Shown: positions 48,973 through 57,353 of the stretch, one piece after another
Layout: the number at the start of each line of letters is the position of its first letter
Numbering within the stretch: the first letter of the stretch is position 1
From: an uncultured Eubacteriales bacterium
GTDB taxonomy: Bacteria > Bacillota > Clostridia > Oscillospirales > Oscillospiraceae
DNA length: 64,000 nt
Reading direction: 5' to 3'
NCBI GenBank assembly: GCA_900316205.1
Contig: ONBX01000001.1
Span: forward strand, 19,373-83,372
Notes under the pieces: model-generated
What the model saw: the letters and a program-made list of their open reading frames with translations, nothing else
Told to the model about the DNA's origin: nothing
The model's database searches: none
Made by a program: the position numbers and the translations under genes

Positions 48973-50352
48973 GTGAGACGGGGAACAACAAGGGTGATCC
49001 TGAGCGTGTTGGCGATGCTGGTGCTGGCGGTGAGCCTTGCGGCGGTGATCAAGCTGCGCTTTACGGCGGCGCAAAAGCCGGTCACGGAGCCTGTGACAGT
49101 CGCAGAGACCCGGGAGCCGGCGTCCACACCGGAAGCCACCCCGGAGCCTACGGCGGAACCGACCCCGGAGCCGTCGCCGGAACCGACCCCGGAGCCCACG
49201 GCGGAGCCGACTCCCGAGCCTACGGCGGAACCCACACCGGAACCGACCCCGGAACCCACGCCTGAGCCGGAGGCCGAGCAACTGCAGATCCGGGTCATCA
49301 ACCGTTATGAAGAGCTGGAGATGCTCACCGACGGCAGCTATGATACCGTGAAGCCCATCTTCCGCGGTGATACGGTGACCGTATCCTCCGAGCAGGAGAT
49401 GAGCGCCCTCTACATCCAGTGGGATCGGCCGCCGCTGCCCTGGACCCTCTCCTGCGGCGGGCAGGAACAGCAGCAGGGCGAGCAGGGCTTCGTGCACGAG
49501 TACGTCCTTCTCCCGGAGCCTGCCAGGGAAGTGGAGCTTCATCTGGATCCGGGAGACGACTATGACATCGCCGAGGTCTATGCCTTCGGCCCCGGCGTCA
49601 GACCCGACTGGGTTCAGGATTGGCAGGAGCCCTGGGACAAGGCGGATCTGCTGGTGGTGCCCACCCACAGCGACGATGAATTTGTCTTCATGGGCGGTCT
49701 GATTCCCAAGTATGTGGATGAGGGCAAACGTGTCCAGCTGCTGTACATCGTGGGACACAACGGCTTCCGGCGGCACGAAATGCTCAACAGCCTCTGGGTC
49801 GCGGGGATCGACCACTATCCTGTGGCCTCAGGCTGCGGGGATATCTACGCGGACAGTGTGGGCCGGGCCAGGGAGATCTACGGGGAAAACTACATGACCG
49901 GTTTCCTTGTGGAGAACATCCGCCGCTTCCACCCGCAGGTGATCGTGGGCCACGCGGAGGACGGCGATTCCGGCCATCCGGTCCATATCTTCGGCGTGCA
50001 GTGCCTGCAGAAGGCGCTGGAGCTGAGCGTGGATGCGAGCTTCGACGCCGCCTCTGCGGAGCAGTACGGCGTGTGGGACGTGCCCAAGGTCTACCTGCAT
50101 CTTTACGGCGAAGGGGAGGACATGGTGAAGCTGGATTATGACAAGCCCCTGGATGCCTTCGGCGGCGCCACCGCCTTTGAGATGGCGGAGCGGGCCTTCC
50201 GGGCCTGCATCACCCAGTTCGAGGCGGGGAAATACTCCGTCTACGGCCCGGACAGCATCCACGATTCCAGCCGCTTCGGCCTGTATAAGACCACCGTCGG
50301 CCCGGACACGGAGAAAACGGACCTGTTTGAAAATCTTCCTCCCGAGGCGTGA
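48973..50352 (+). CDS. Secreted or membrane-anchored PIG-L-family deacetylase with Pro-Glu-Thr linker
   Basis: A 459-residue protein starting at GTG 48973 (GGAAGGGAG about 10 bases upstream). The N-terminal helix ILSVLAMLVLAVSLAAVI is a signal anchor. A low-complexity linker of PTPEPTAEP repeats (residues about 50-97) would span the wall. A small beta domain follows, then a PIG-L/LmbE domain with zinc motif VPTHSDDEFVFMGG and GHAEDGDSGHPVH. Relatives remove N-acetyl groups from GlcNAc-containing molecules. It probably edits cell-surface or environmental glycans; the substrate is unknown. Confidence 0.87.
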   Translation: MRRGTTRVILSVLAMLVLAVSLAAVIKLRFTAAQKPVTEPVTVAETREPASTPEATPEPTAEPTPEPSPEPTPEPTAEPTPEPTAEPTPEPTPEPTPEPEAEQLQIRVINRYEELEMLTDGSYDTVKPIFRGDTVTVSSEQEMSALYIQWDRPPLPWTLSCGGQEQQQGEQGFVHEYVLLPEPAREVELHLDPGDDYDIAEVYAFGPGVRPDWVQDWQEPWDKADLLVVPTHSDDEFVFMGGLIPKYVDEGKRVQLLYIVGHNGFRRHEMLNSLWVAGIDHYPVASGCGDIYADSVGRAREIYGENYMTGFLVENIRRFHPQVIVGHAEDGDSGHPVHIFGVQCLQKALELSVDASFDAASAEQYGVWDVPKVYLHLYGEGEDMVKLDYDKPLDAFGGATAFEMAERAFRACITQFEAGKYSVYGPDSIHDSSRFGLYKTTVGPDTEKTDLFENLPPEA

Positions 50353-50371
50353 AGCAGCGAACATTGCATAG

Positions 50372-50405
50372 AAAAACGACGCAACCGAAAGGCTGCGTCG
50401 TTTTT
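50372..50405. terminator. Bidirectional rho-independent terminator
   Basis: AAAAACGACGCA/TGCGTCGTTTTT arms (one unpaired region) around a CCGAAAGG loop between two convergent genes, with A and T runs on both sides. Confidence 0.92.
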
Positions 50406-50420
50406 CTATGTTGGTTTGTA

Positions 50421-53036
50421 TTACTTCTGCTGTTCTTTCAGCTTGCGCACGGCGATCTTCCGCTCGCGGTTGCGGATGAACTCCGGCAGCACCTTGGGAC
50501 GGTCGAAGTAGTCGATGCTCTCCTGGAAGGTGCGCTTCTTCAGGTGGATGGCGTCGAACTTGCAGCGGGTGGTGCACACGCCGCAGCCCAGGCACTTGTT
50601 GGGATCCACAAAGCTGGCGCCGCAGCCAAGGCAGCGGGCGGTCTCGGCCTTGACCTGCTCCTCGGTGAAGGTCTTGCGGTCGTCCTTGAAGGTGTTGGCC
50701 TTGCTCTGATCCTTGCCCGGAACCTGACGGCCGGCGGGATCGTAATCGCGCTTCACGGTGTCGAAGTCCACATTCTCCATGTCAAAGGCATGGTAGGTCA
50801 GACGGTCACGGCCGATCACCAGGCTCTGGCCGGGATGGACATAGCGGTGGATGGAGATGGCGGCCTGCTTGCCCTGGGCAATGGCGTCAATGGCAAACTT
50901 GGGGCCGGTATAGGCGTCGCCGCCCACGAAGATATCGGGCTGGGCAGTCTGATAGGTCATGGAGTCTGCCAGCACGCGGCCCTTCTCGTCGACCTTCACT
51001 TCACCCAGATCCAGGCCGTTCAGGTCGATGCGCTGACCGATGGCGGCCAGGATCGCGTCGCACTTGATCTTCTTGTCGCCCTCGCAGACAAGCGCGGCGA
51101 CCTTGCCGTTTTTGCCTTCGACTTCAACGGGCTTGTGCTCGAAGAGGAACTTCACGCCCTCTTCCTTGGCCTCCGCCACTTCGGCGGGATCGGCGGGCAT
51201 ATCGCTCTCCTTGCGCCGGTAGGCGACTGTCACTTCCGCGCCGAGACGCACAGCGGTGCGTGCCACGTCCATGGCCACGTTGCCGCCGCCCACCACGACG
51301 ATCTTCTTGCCCAGCACCGGGCGGGTACCGCCGTTGACCACACGCAGGAAGTCGATGCCGCCCCAGACACCCTTCAGCTCCTCGCCGGGGATGCCGAGAG
51401 AGGCGGACTTCTGGGCGCCGACGGCCAGATAGAAGGCGTCATAGCCCTCCTTGCGCAGCTGCTCGATGGTCACGTCCTTGCCGATCTCCACGCCGCAGCG
51501 GAAGATCACGCCCAGCTCTTTGAGCACGTCGATCTCCGCGTCCAGAACGGTCTTCTCCAGACGGAAGCTGGGGATGCCGTAGCGCAGCATGCCGCCGGGC
51601 TGTTCGTTCTTGTCGAACACGGTGACCTTGTAGTTGTCGGCGGCCAGGAAGTAGGCGCAGCTCAGGCCGGCGGGGCCGGCGCCGATGACGGCGATCTTCT
51701 TGTCGCTGAAATCATAGAGCTTCCGGGGCACAAAGCGGGTGTCGCGGTTCAGCTCCTTGTCGGCGATGAACTTCTTGACCTCGTCGATGGCCACAGCGCG
51801 GTCCAGGTTGCCGCGGGTGCAGACCTCTTCGCACTTGCGGTTGCAGATACGGCCGCAGACGGCGGGCAGGGGATTTTCCTTCTTGATGAGCTCCAGGGCC
51901 TCCAGGTATCTGCCCTGAGCGGCCAGCTTCAGGTAGCCCTGCACGGCGATGTGGGCGGGGCAGGCGGTCTTGCAGGGCGCGGTGCCCTCGGGGGCCACAT
52001 ACTCCCGGTTGGTGCGGTACTCGGGGTTCCAGTGCTCCGGACCCCACTCCTGATCGTCAGGCAGTTCATGGGGTTTGTGCTCGATGGGCGTCTTGGCGCA
52101 GAGCTTCTGGCCCATCTGAATGGCGTTGTTGGCGCAGCGGTCGGTGCACTGGCCGCAGGCCACGCACTTGGCCTCGTCGATCTCGGCCACATAGTTGCTC
52201 TTGGAGGTGGCGGGGGTATTATAGTACTGGCTCACGCCCAGAGCCAGGCAGCTTTCGGGCATGCAGTTGCAGATGGCAAAGGTCTCGCCGGAGTGGAGAG
52301 TGGTGATCTGGTGGACACAGCCGCGGGCGTCGCACTTTTCGATCAGGGCCTTGGCTTCTGCCACGGAAACGGGCTTGCCCTTTCCGGTGTGGTTGAACAT
52401 GTCGCCCACATGGCCCATGAAGATGCAGAGCCCTTCGTCCAGATCGCCGCTGCCCTCGCCCATCAGGCGGCGGACACGGCGGCACTGGCAGGGCGTTACG
52501 CTCAGGTGGCCCTCGTTGTCCTCAATGTACTTGCTGCACTTCTCATTGTCGATGGCGATGGCGTCGGCGGGGATGGCGCTCTCGATGGGGATGACGCGCA
52601 TGATGCCGGCGCCCATGGGAGTGTTGGCGCAGTGCTCGATCTGGCTGGTGGTGGCGTGCTGCTGGAACGCGTAAGCGATCTCGGGGTGCGCGAGGCAGAA
52701 CTTCTCATTGATCAGCAGGAACTCAAAAATACCGGGGGTGTAGGGGGGCAGCAGGTAGATCTCCAGATTCACCTTCGGCACGATGACCTGGACGACCAGA
52801 CCGATGTCGGTGATCTCGTGCAGGACCTCTCTCGTCCGCTTCACAGACATCTTGGCCTTGCGTGCGATCAGAGGAACGAAGCTGGGCTTCATGCTGGTCA
52901 GAGCCAGCATCACGGCGATCTGCTCGTCGGTGATCCACTTTTCGAACACCTTATACTCCGCGCAGTCCGGGGTGATTTTATAATGCCCGTCGTTGATCTT
53001 TTCGCACAGCCGGATCAGATTCTCTCTCACTTGCAA
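50421..53036 (-). CDS. Multidomain Fe-S/FAD NAD(P)-dependent oxidoreductase (GltD-like), paralogue B
   Basis: An 871-residue paralogue of the protein at 33328. Same order: winged-helix-like start (VPLIARKAKMSVKRTREVLHEI), Cys-rich part (SVTPCQCRRVRRL, ICNCMPESC), 4Fe-4S (CVACGQCTDRCANNAI), GltD-type Fe-S domain (APCKTACPAHIAVQGYL), FAD (IAVIGAGPAGLSCAYFL), NAD(P) (IVVVGGGNVAMDVARTA) and C-terminal ferredoxin (CLGCGVCTTRC). ATG 53045 abuts the AGGAGG site; TTG 53036, 9 bases from it, is preferred, with GTG 53030 as an alternative. Unlike paralogue A it is monocistronic. Electron partner unknown. Confidence 0.85.
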   Translation of the reverse strand: MQVRENLIRLCEKINDGHYKITPDCAEYKVFEKWITDEQIAVMLALTSMKPSFVPLIARKAKMSVKRTREVLHEITDIGLVVQVIVPKVNLEIYLLPPYTPGIFEFLLINEKFCLAHPEIAYAFQQHATTSQIEHCANTPMGAGIMRVIPIESAIPADAIAIDNEKCSKYIEDNEGHLSVTPCQCRRVRRLMGEGSGDLDEGLCIFMGHVGDMFNHTGKGKPVSVAEAKALIEKCDARGCVHQITTLHSGETFAICNCMPESCLALGVSQYYNTPATSKSNYVAEIDEAKCVACGQCTDRCANNAIQMGQKLCAKTPIEHKPHELPDDQEWGPEHWNPEYRTNREYVAPEGTAPCKTACPAHIAVQGYLKLAAQGRYLEALELIKKENPLPAVCGRICNRKCEEVCTRGNLDRAVAIDEVKKFIADKELNRDTRFVPRKLYDFSDKKIAVIGAGPAGLSCAYFLAADNYKVTVFDKNEQPGGMLRYGIPSFRLEKTVLDAEIDVLKELGVIFRCGVEIGKDVTIEQLRKEGYDAFYLAVGAQKSASLGIPGEELKGVWGGIDFLRVVNGGTRPVLGKKIVVVGGGNVAMDVARTAVRLGAEVTVAYRRKESDMPADPAEVAEAKEEGVKFLFEHKPVEVEGKNGKVAALVCEGDKKIKCDAILAAIGQRIDLNGLDLGEVKVDEKGRVLADSMTYQTAQPDIFVGGDAYTGPKFAIDAIAQGKQAAISIHRYVHPGQSLVIGRDRLTYHAFDMENVDFDTVKRDYDPAGRQVPGKDQSKANTFKDDRKTFTEEQVKAETARCLGCGASFVDPNKCLGCGVCTTRCKFDAIHLKKRTFQESIDYFDRPKVLPEFIRNRERKIAVRKLKEQQK

Positions 53037-53045
53037 AAACAGCAT

Positions 53046-53221
53046 CCTCCTTTGTATCCCGGTTCAAAGACCGGGGCTTTTGATTTGCTGCATTATAGTT
53101 TATTCGCTTTGACAATAAAAGTCAATCCGAATTGCTTTTCGTCAGGAAATTGACGATCTGTGCCTGCGTGTAAAGCTCCTGGGGAAGCGGAAGAAAGGGA
53201 AAAAATGGAGATAAGAAGAGC
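53046..53221. promoter_or_regulatory. Divergent control region with TTGAC-N7-GTCAA dyad
   Basis: On the minus strand a TATAAT (complement near 53093-53098) lies upstream of oxidoreductase paralogue B without a good -35. The dyad TTGAC-N7-GTCAA at 53109-53125 lies upstream of it and could be an operator. No gene was seen in this stretch. Confidence 0.45.
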
Positions 53222-53250
53222 TTGACAAGAAACGGGAAGGTCGATATAAT
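53222..53250 (+). promoter_or_regulatory. Consensus promoter of the 38-residue peptide gene
   Basis: TTGACA (53222-53227), exactly 17 bases, TATAAT (53245-53250): a perfect sigma-A promoter, suggesting strong expression. Confidence 0.92.
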
Positions 53251-53297
53251 GACAATGTTTGAAGGAATAGTCTGCTTTTATAAAGGAGCGATACAAT

Positions 53298-53414
53298 ATG
53301 AAGTCTTATGTTGAGCCGATGTTGAAGATCGACATGTTCAGCGATGTGATCGTGACCAGCGATGAGAACGAACTGCCGATCCTCGGCAACGAGTCCGGAG
53401 AGAGCCTCGGCTGA
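53298..53414 (+). CDS. Small peptide gene (38 residues), possible peptide precursor
   Basis: ATG 53298 with AAAGGAG 9 bases upstream, a perfect promoter 47 bases upstream and a terminator 53 bases after the stop: a complete single-gene unit for a 38-residue peptide. It begins MKSYVEPMLKID, has DVIVTSDENE in the middle, and ends GNESGESLG. No signal peptide, membrane helix or Cys. The K.Y..P.....F.DVI.TS pattern resembles short orphan peptides seen in other Firmicutes (recollection, not searched). No modification enzyme or exporter adjoins it, so a RiPP assignment is not supported. Confidence 0.75.
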   Translation: MKSYVEPMLKIDMFSDVIVTSDENELPILGNESGESLG

Positions 53415-53466
53415 GAACTGGCCCTCCGGGAGTTTCTTATCTCATTTCCGACAGCTTGGAAAAAAT

Positions 53467-53502
53467 GGGCGCTGGCGACAAGGTCGTTTTGCGCCCTTTT
53501 TT
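53467..53502 (+). terminator. Rho-independent terminator after the peptide gene
   Basis: GGGCGC/GCGCCC stem, with inner CGAC/GTCG pairing, and a T6 run at 53497-53502. Confidence 0.88.
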
Positions 53503-53679
53503 GCTGAGGAAAAAAATATCACCTGAACAGGCCTTTGGGAGCCGGGTCGAAAGATAGTGGATGCAAAGCCTCCGCGGGACAGGACAGTGTTCTGTTTGCG
53601 GTACGCTTTGCATTTTTTAGTTGTCAGGGAAGGACGGTATCCCGCGCCTGCCCGGAAAAACATAAAGAGGGGATCATTC
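53503..53679. other. Leader region before the CDF transporter
   Basis: No gene. A long-range inverted repeat GGATGCAAAGC (53554-) and GCTTTGCATTTTTT (-53620) brackets a smaller ACAGGACAGT-GTTCTGT hairpin, which could form a terminator-like structure. The phrase ATGCAAAGCCTCCGCG also occurs at 32643. No metal riboswitch was recognised. Confidence 0.45.
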
Positions 53680-54552
53680 ATGGAAAACACCTCGCAGGAA
53701 GCCATCAAAATATCCAGGATCAGCATTCTGGTCAATCTTCTGCTCAGTGCGGGAAAGCTGGCGGCAGGTCTCCTGGCCCATTCGGGCGCCATGATCTCCG
53801 ACGCGGTCCATTCCGCATCGGATGTGTTCAGCACCCTGGTGGTGATCGTGGGCGTCAAGCTCTCCGGCAAGGAATCCGACAGAGAACACCCCTACGGTCA
53901 CGAGCGGATGGAATGTGTGGCGGCGATCCTGCTGTCCGGAATCCTGCTGGCCACCGGCCTAATTATTGGTTGGGAGGGGATCCGGAAGATCCTTTCCGAG
54001 CGGTCCGAACTGGAGGCACCGGGGATCCTGGCGGCGGCCGCGGCGCTGGTCTCCATCCTGGTGAAGGAAGGGCTGTTCCGTTACGTCCGCGGCTTTGCGC
54101 GGAAGCTGGACTCCACCGCCCTTATGGCGGAGGCCTGGCACCACCGCTCCGACGCGCTCTCCTCCATCGGCGCGCTGGCAGGCATCCTGGGCGCTCGCGC
54201 GGGCTTTCCCGTGCTGGATCCTCTGGCCAGCGTTGTGATCTGCGTCTTCATTGCCAAAGCCGCGGCGGACATTTTCCGGGACGCGGTGGATAAGATGGTG
54301 GACCACAGCTGCGATGAGGAGACAGAGGACGCCATCCGCCTCTGCGCCGTGGAGCAGCCGGAGGTGGAGCGCATCGATCTGCTGAAGACCCGGGAGTTCG
54401 GCAATCGCATCTATATCGAGATGGAGATCGCCGTGAACGGGGATCTGCCCCTCCGCCAGGCCCATGACACGGCGGAGCGGGTCCACGACGAGATCGAGCG
54501 CCGTTTCCCCAAGGTCAAGCACATCATGATCCACGTCAATCCCGTAGATTAA
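53680..54552 (+). CDS. Cation diffusion facilitator (CDF) family metal transporter
   Basis: A 290-residue CDF protein with six membrane helices and a C-terminal cytoplasmic domain. The metal-site helices show AMISDAVHSASDVFSTLVV (His and Asp) and AEAWHHRSDALSSIGALAG (HxxxD), with HPYGHERMECVAA between. The tail (PEVERIDLLKTREFGNRIYIEMEIAV, VKHIMIHVNP) is the usual dimerisation domain. It exports Zn2+, Fe2+, Mn2+ or similar ions in exchange for protons. ATG 53680 follows GAGGGG; the earlier open frame is non-homologous. Closeness to feoAB hints at iron export, not proven. Confidence 0.93.
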   Translation: MENTSQEAIKISRISILVNLLLSAGKLAAGLLAHSGAMISDAVHSASDVFSTLVVIVGVKLSGKESDREHPYGHERMECVAAILLSGILLATGLIIGWEGIRKILSERSELEAPGILAAAAALVSILVKEGLFRYVRGFARKLDSTALMAEAWHHRSDALSSIGALAGILGARAGFPVLDPLASVVICVFIAKAAADIFRDAVDKMVDHSCDEETEDAIRLCAVEQPEVERIDLLKTREFGNRIYIEMEIAVNGDLPLRQAHDTAERVHDEIERRFPKVKHIMIHVNPVD

Positions 54553-54596
54553 AAAACGTTCTGAAAAACCCAGGTTTTTCAGAACGTTTTTTATTT
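54551..54596. terminator. Strong terminator between CDF and feo transcripts
   Basis: AAAAAACGTTCTGAAAAACC pairs with the following TTTTTCAGAACGTTTTTT around a short loop; symmetrical, so it probably stops both convergent transcripts. Confidence 0.93.
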
Positions 54597-54637
54597 ATCT
54601 TTTTGGATTCAGTATCCTAAAAACTAAAATCTGGAAA

Positions 54638-54811
54638 CTAAATACTCTTTTTCGAGGGGCAGTCCGGCTTCCCGCAGCTGCAGGCGGCGCAGCTTCCGCT
54701 GCAGCCGCCGCCTGCGCAATTACAGCTTCCCTTGCTGCGGATCGTTTTGCGCAGGGCAAAGAAGACAATGACGGCCAGCGCAGCCAGCAGGATCAGATCT
54801 ACGGCATTCAT
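54638..54811 (-). CDS. FeoB-associated Cys-rich membrane protein
   Basis: A 57-residue protein: one membrane helix (DLILLAALAVIVFFALRKTI) followed by a short Cys-rich cytoplasmic tail (GSCNCAGGGCSGSCAACSCG) and a final CPSKKSI. This is the FeoB-associated Cys-rich membrane protein family (PF12669 type), encoded just after feoB in many Clostridia and thought to assist ferrous iron uptake. GAGGG lies 8 bases before ATG 54811. It is 12 bases downstream of feoAB, in the same operon. Confidence 0.9.
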   Translation of the reverse strand: MNAVDLILLAALAVIVFFALRKTIRSKGSCNCAGGGCSGSCAACSCGKPDCPSKKSI

Positions 54812-54823
54812 GTTTCGGCCCTC

Positions 54824-57175
54824 TCAGCCCAGCCCTGCGCCCAGGGCCATACCGATGAGCCGCAGCAGCAGCGCCGCCAGCCAGGCCACGCCGCACTGCC
54901 AGAGCACTACGCCGATGGACCAGCCCCGTCCCAGCTCCCGGCGGATGGAGGCGATGGCCGCCACGCAGGGGGTGTAAAGCAGGCTGAATACCAGCAGGCA
55001 TCCGGCGGAAAGCGTGGTGAGAGCGGAGCCCACGCCGCCTTCAAACAAAATGTTCAGCGTGGAGACCACGCTCTCCTTGGCGAGAAAACCGGTGATGAGG
55101 CTTGTGGCGATGCGCCAGTCGCCCAGACCCAGAGGGGAGAGCAGGGGAGCCAGCCATCCAGCTACCAAAGCCAGGATGCTCTCCCGGGAGTCCTCCACCA
55201 GGTTGAAGGTGGGATCGAAGCTCTTCAAAAACCAGATCACGATGGTGGCGACCAGGATCACCGAGAAGGCCCGCTGGAGAAAATCCTTGGCCTTTTCCCA
55301 CAGCAGCTGCAGCACATTGCGTGGGCTGGGGAGACGGTAGTTGGGAAGCTCCATCACAAAGGGTACGGCCTCGCCGCGAAACAGGGTGTTTTTGAACAGC
55401 AGCGCACATAGGATCGCCATCACGATCCCCAGCACATAGAGCCCGGTCATCACGAGCCAGCCTTTGCCGGGGAAGAAGGCGCCCACAAAGAAGGCGTAGA
55501 TCGGAAGCTTTGCCGAGCAGCTCATGAAGGGCGTCAGCAGAATGGTCATCTTCCTGTCCCGCTCGCTGGGGAGGGTTCGGGTGGACATCACCGCCGGCAC
55601 CGTGCAGCCGAAGCCAATGAGCATGGGCACGATGCTGCGGCCTGAAAGGCCGATCTTCCGCAGAAGCTTGTCCATGAAGAAGGCAACCCTGGCGATGTAA
55701 CCGCTGTCCTCCAGCAGGGAGAGGAAGAAGAACATGGTCACGATGATGGGCAGAAAGCTCAGCACGCTTCCCACGCCCTCAAAGATGCCCTTGATGATGA
55801 GGCTGTGGATGGAGGGGTTCACATTGGCAGCGGTGAGACCTGCGTCCACAAGGTCTGTGAGCGCGCCGATGCCCGTCTCCAGCAGGCCCTGCAGCCAGGC
55901 ACCCACCACCGCAAAGGTCAGGTAAAAGACCAGCGCCATGATGCCGATGAAGACCGGCAGGGCGGTGTACTTACCCGTCAGCACCCGGTCAAGCCGCTCC
56001 GAGCGCAGATGCTCGCGGCTCTCATGAGGCTTTTTCACACAGGCGGCACAGACCTTTCCGATAAAGTCAAAACGCATGTCCGCCATAGCGGCGCTGGGGT
56101 CCAAGCCCCGCTCTTTTTCCAGCTGGAGGGTGATGTGCTCCAGCATCTCTTTCTCGTTCTCGTCCAGCTCCAGCTGCTTGAGGATCAGCTCATCCCCTTC
56201 GATGAGCTTGCTTGCCGCAAAGCGCACCGGAAGCCCCACCCGCTTGGCGTGATCCTCGATCAGGTGGATCACCGCGTGCAGACAGCGGTGCACTGCGCCG
56301 CCGTGGTCCTCCTTGCCGCAGAAATCCTGCCGCAGGGGCTTTTCCTGGTAGCGGGCGATGTGTACCGCGTGGCGCACCAGCTCGTCCACGCCCTGGTTCT
56401 TGGCGGCGGAGATGGGCACCACCGGCACTCCCAGCATCTCCTCCATGCGGTTCACATCCACCGAGCCGCCGTTGCCGGTCATCTCGTCCATCATGTTCAG
56501 GGCGATGACCATGGGCAGCCCCATCTCCAGCAGCTGCATGCTGAGATAAAGGTTCCGCTCGATGTTGGTGGCGTCCACAATGTTGATGATGGCCCGGGGC
56601 TTTTCCTTGAGCACAAAGTCCCGGGAGACCAGCTCCTCGCTGGAATAGGGGGACATGGAATAGATGCCCGGCAGGTCCGTGATGCTGGTTTTGGGATAGC
56701 CCCGGATGGCGCCGTCCTTCCGGTCCACGGTGACGCCGGGAAAGTTGCCCACATGCTGGTTGGAGCCGGTGAGCTGGTTAAAAAGCGTGGTCTTGCCGGA
56801 ATTCTGGTTGCCCACCAGGGCAAAGGTCAGCACCGTATCCTCCGGCAGGGCCTCACCGGTGCCCTTGGGGTGGAACTTGCCCTCCTCGCCGAGGCCCGGG
56901 TGGAGTACCTCCTTGGAGAGCTTGGCTGGGGCGATAGGTACGCTGATCTTTTCGATCCGCTCCGCTTGAATCTTCTCGGCATCCTCCAGCCGCAACGTCA
57001 GCTCATAGCCGTGGATACGCAGCTCCATGGGATCCCCCAGAGGGGCAAGCTTTACCACCGTGAGCTCCGCACCGGGGATCACGCCCATATCCAGAAAATG
57101 CTGCCGCAGCGCGCCCTCGCCGCCCACAGCCAGGACCCGGGCACTCTGCCCGGGCTTGCAGTCTTTGATGGTCAT
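54824..57175 (-). CDS. feoB: FeoA-FeoB fusion ferrous iron transporter
   Basis: A 783-residue fusion. Residues 1 to about 75 are an SH3-like FeoA domain (MTIKDCKPGQSARVLAVGG, LRQHFLDMGVIPGAELTV). Then comes the FeoB GTPase with P-loop GNQNSGKTT (Lys128), the G2-G3 segment VTVDRKDG...DLPGIYSMSPYS and G4 NMMD, followed by membrane Gate motifs GFGCTVPAVMSTRTL and the second half with FLAKESVVSTLN. It imports Fe2+ across the cytoplasmic membrane. ATG 57175 with GGGAGG 5 bases upstream is preferred over ATG 57190. Operon continues into the Cys-rich protein. Confidence 0.95.
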   Translation of the reverse strand: MTIKDCKPGQSARVLAVGGEGALRQHFLDMGVIPGAELTVVKLAPLGDPMELRIHGYELTLRLEDAEKIQAERIEKISVPIAPAKLSKEVLHPGLGEEGKFHPKGTGEALPEDTVLTFALVGNQNSGKTTLFNQLTGSNQHVGNFPGVTVDRKDGAIRGYPKTSITDLPGIYSMSPYSSEELVSRDFVLKEKPRAIINIVDATNIERNLYLSMQLLEMGLPMVIALNMMDEMTGNGGSVDVNRMEEMLGVPVVPISAAKNQGVDELVRHAVHIARYQEKPLRQDFCGKEDHGGAVHRCLHAVIHLIEDHAKRVGLPVRFAASKLIEGDELILKQLELDENEKEMLEHITLQLEKERGLDPSAAMADMRFDFIGKVCAACVKKPHESREHLRSERLDRVLTGKYTALPVFIGIMALVFYLTFAVVGAWLQGLLETGIGALTDLVDAGLTAANVNPSIHSLIIKGIFEGVGSVLSFLPIIVTMFFFLSLLEDSGYIARVAFFMDKLLRKIGLSGRSIVPMLIGFGCTVPAVMSTRTLPSERDRKMTILLTPFMSCSAKLPIYAFFVGAFFPGKGWLVMTGLYVLGIVMAILCALLFKNTLFRGEAVPFVMELPNYRLPSPRNVLQLLWEKAKDFLQRAFSVILVATIVIWFLKSFDPTFNLVEDSRESILALVAGWLAPLLSPLGLGDWRIATSLITGFLAKESVVSTLNILFEGGVGSALTTLSAGCLLVFSLLYTPCVAAIASIRRELGRGWSIGVVLWQCGVAWLAALLLRLIGMALGAGLG

Positions 57176-57211
57176 AATGACCTCCCACATTCTATCTTTC
57201 TGCGAATAAGT

Positions 57212-57221
57212 GTTAGCTAAC
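57212..57221. promoter_or_regulatory. GTTAGCTAAC palindrome upstream of feoAB
   Basis: Perfect 10-base palindrome 37 bases before the feoAB start. Its half-site GTTAG/CTAAC is the same as in the dyads at 30365 and 30424, but the spacing is different. A DtxR/IdeR-type or other iron-responsive repressor site is plausible. Confidence 0.55.
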
Positions 57222-57353
57222 GTAATTTACCACAAAAGCCTATAAACTGCAAGACACACAGATGCCTTTTCCTTACTCCTTCGGAAAAAACGGTGGCGGC
57301 GGGGGAGAAGCTGTGTTATACTGTCCGGGAATGCATTTGAAAAAGGAGAAAGC

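Noticed and set aside
53298-53414. Lanthipeptide or lasso precursor
   Set aside because: No Cys, no recognisable core motif and no modification or export genes nearby; kept only as an unassigned peptide.
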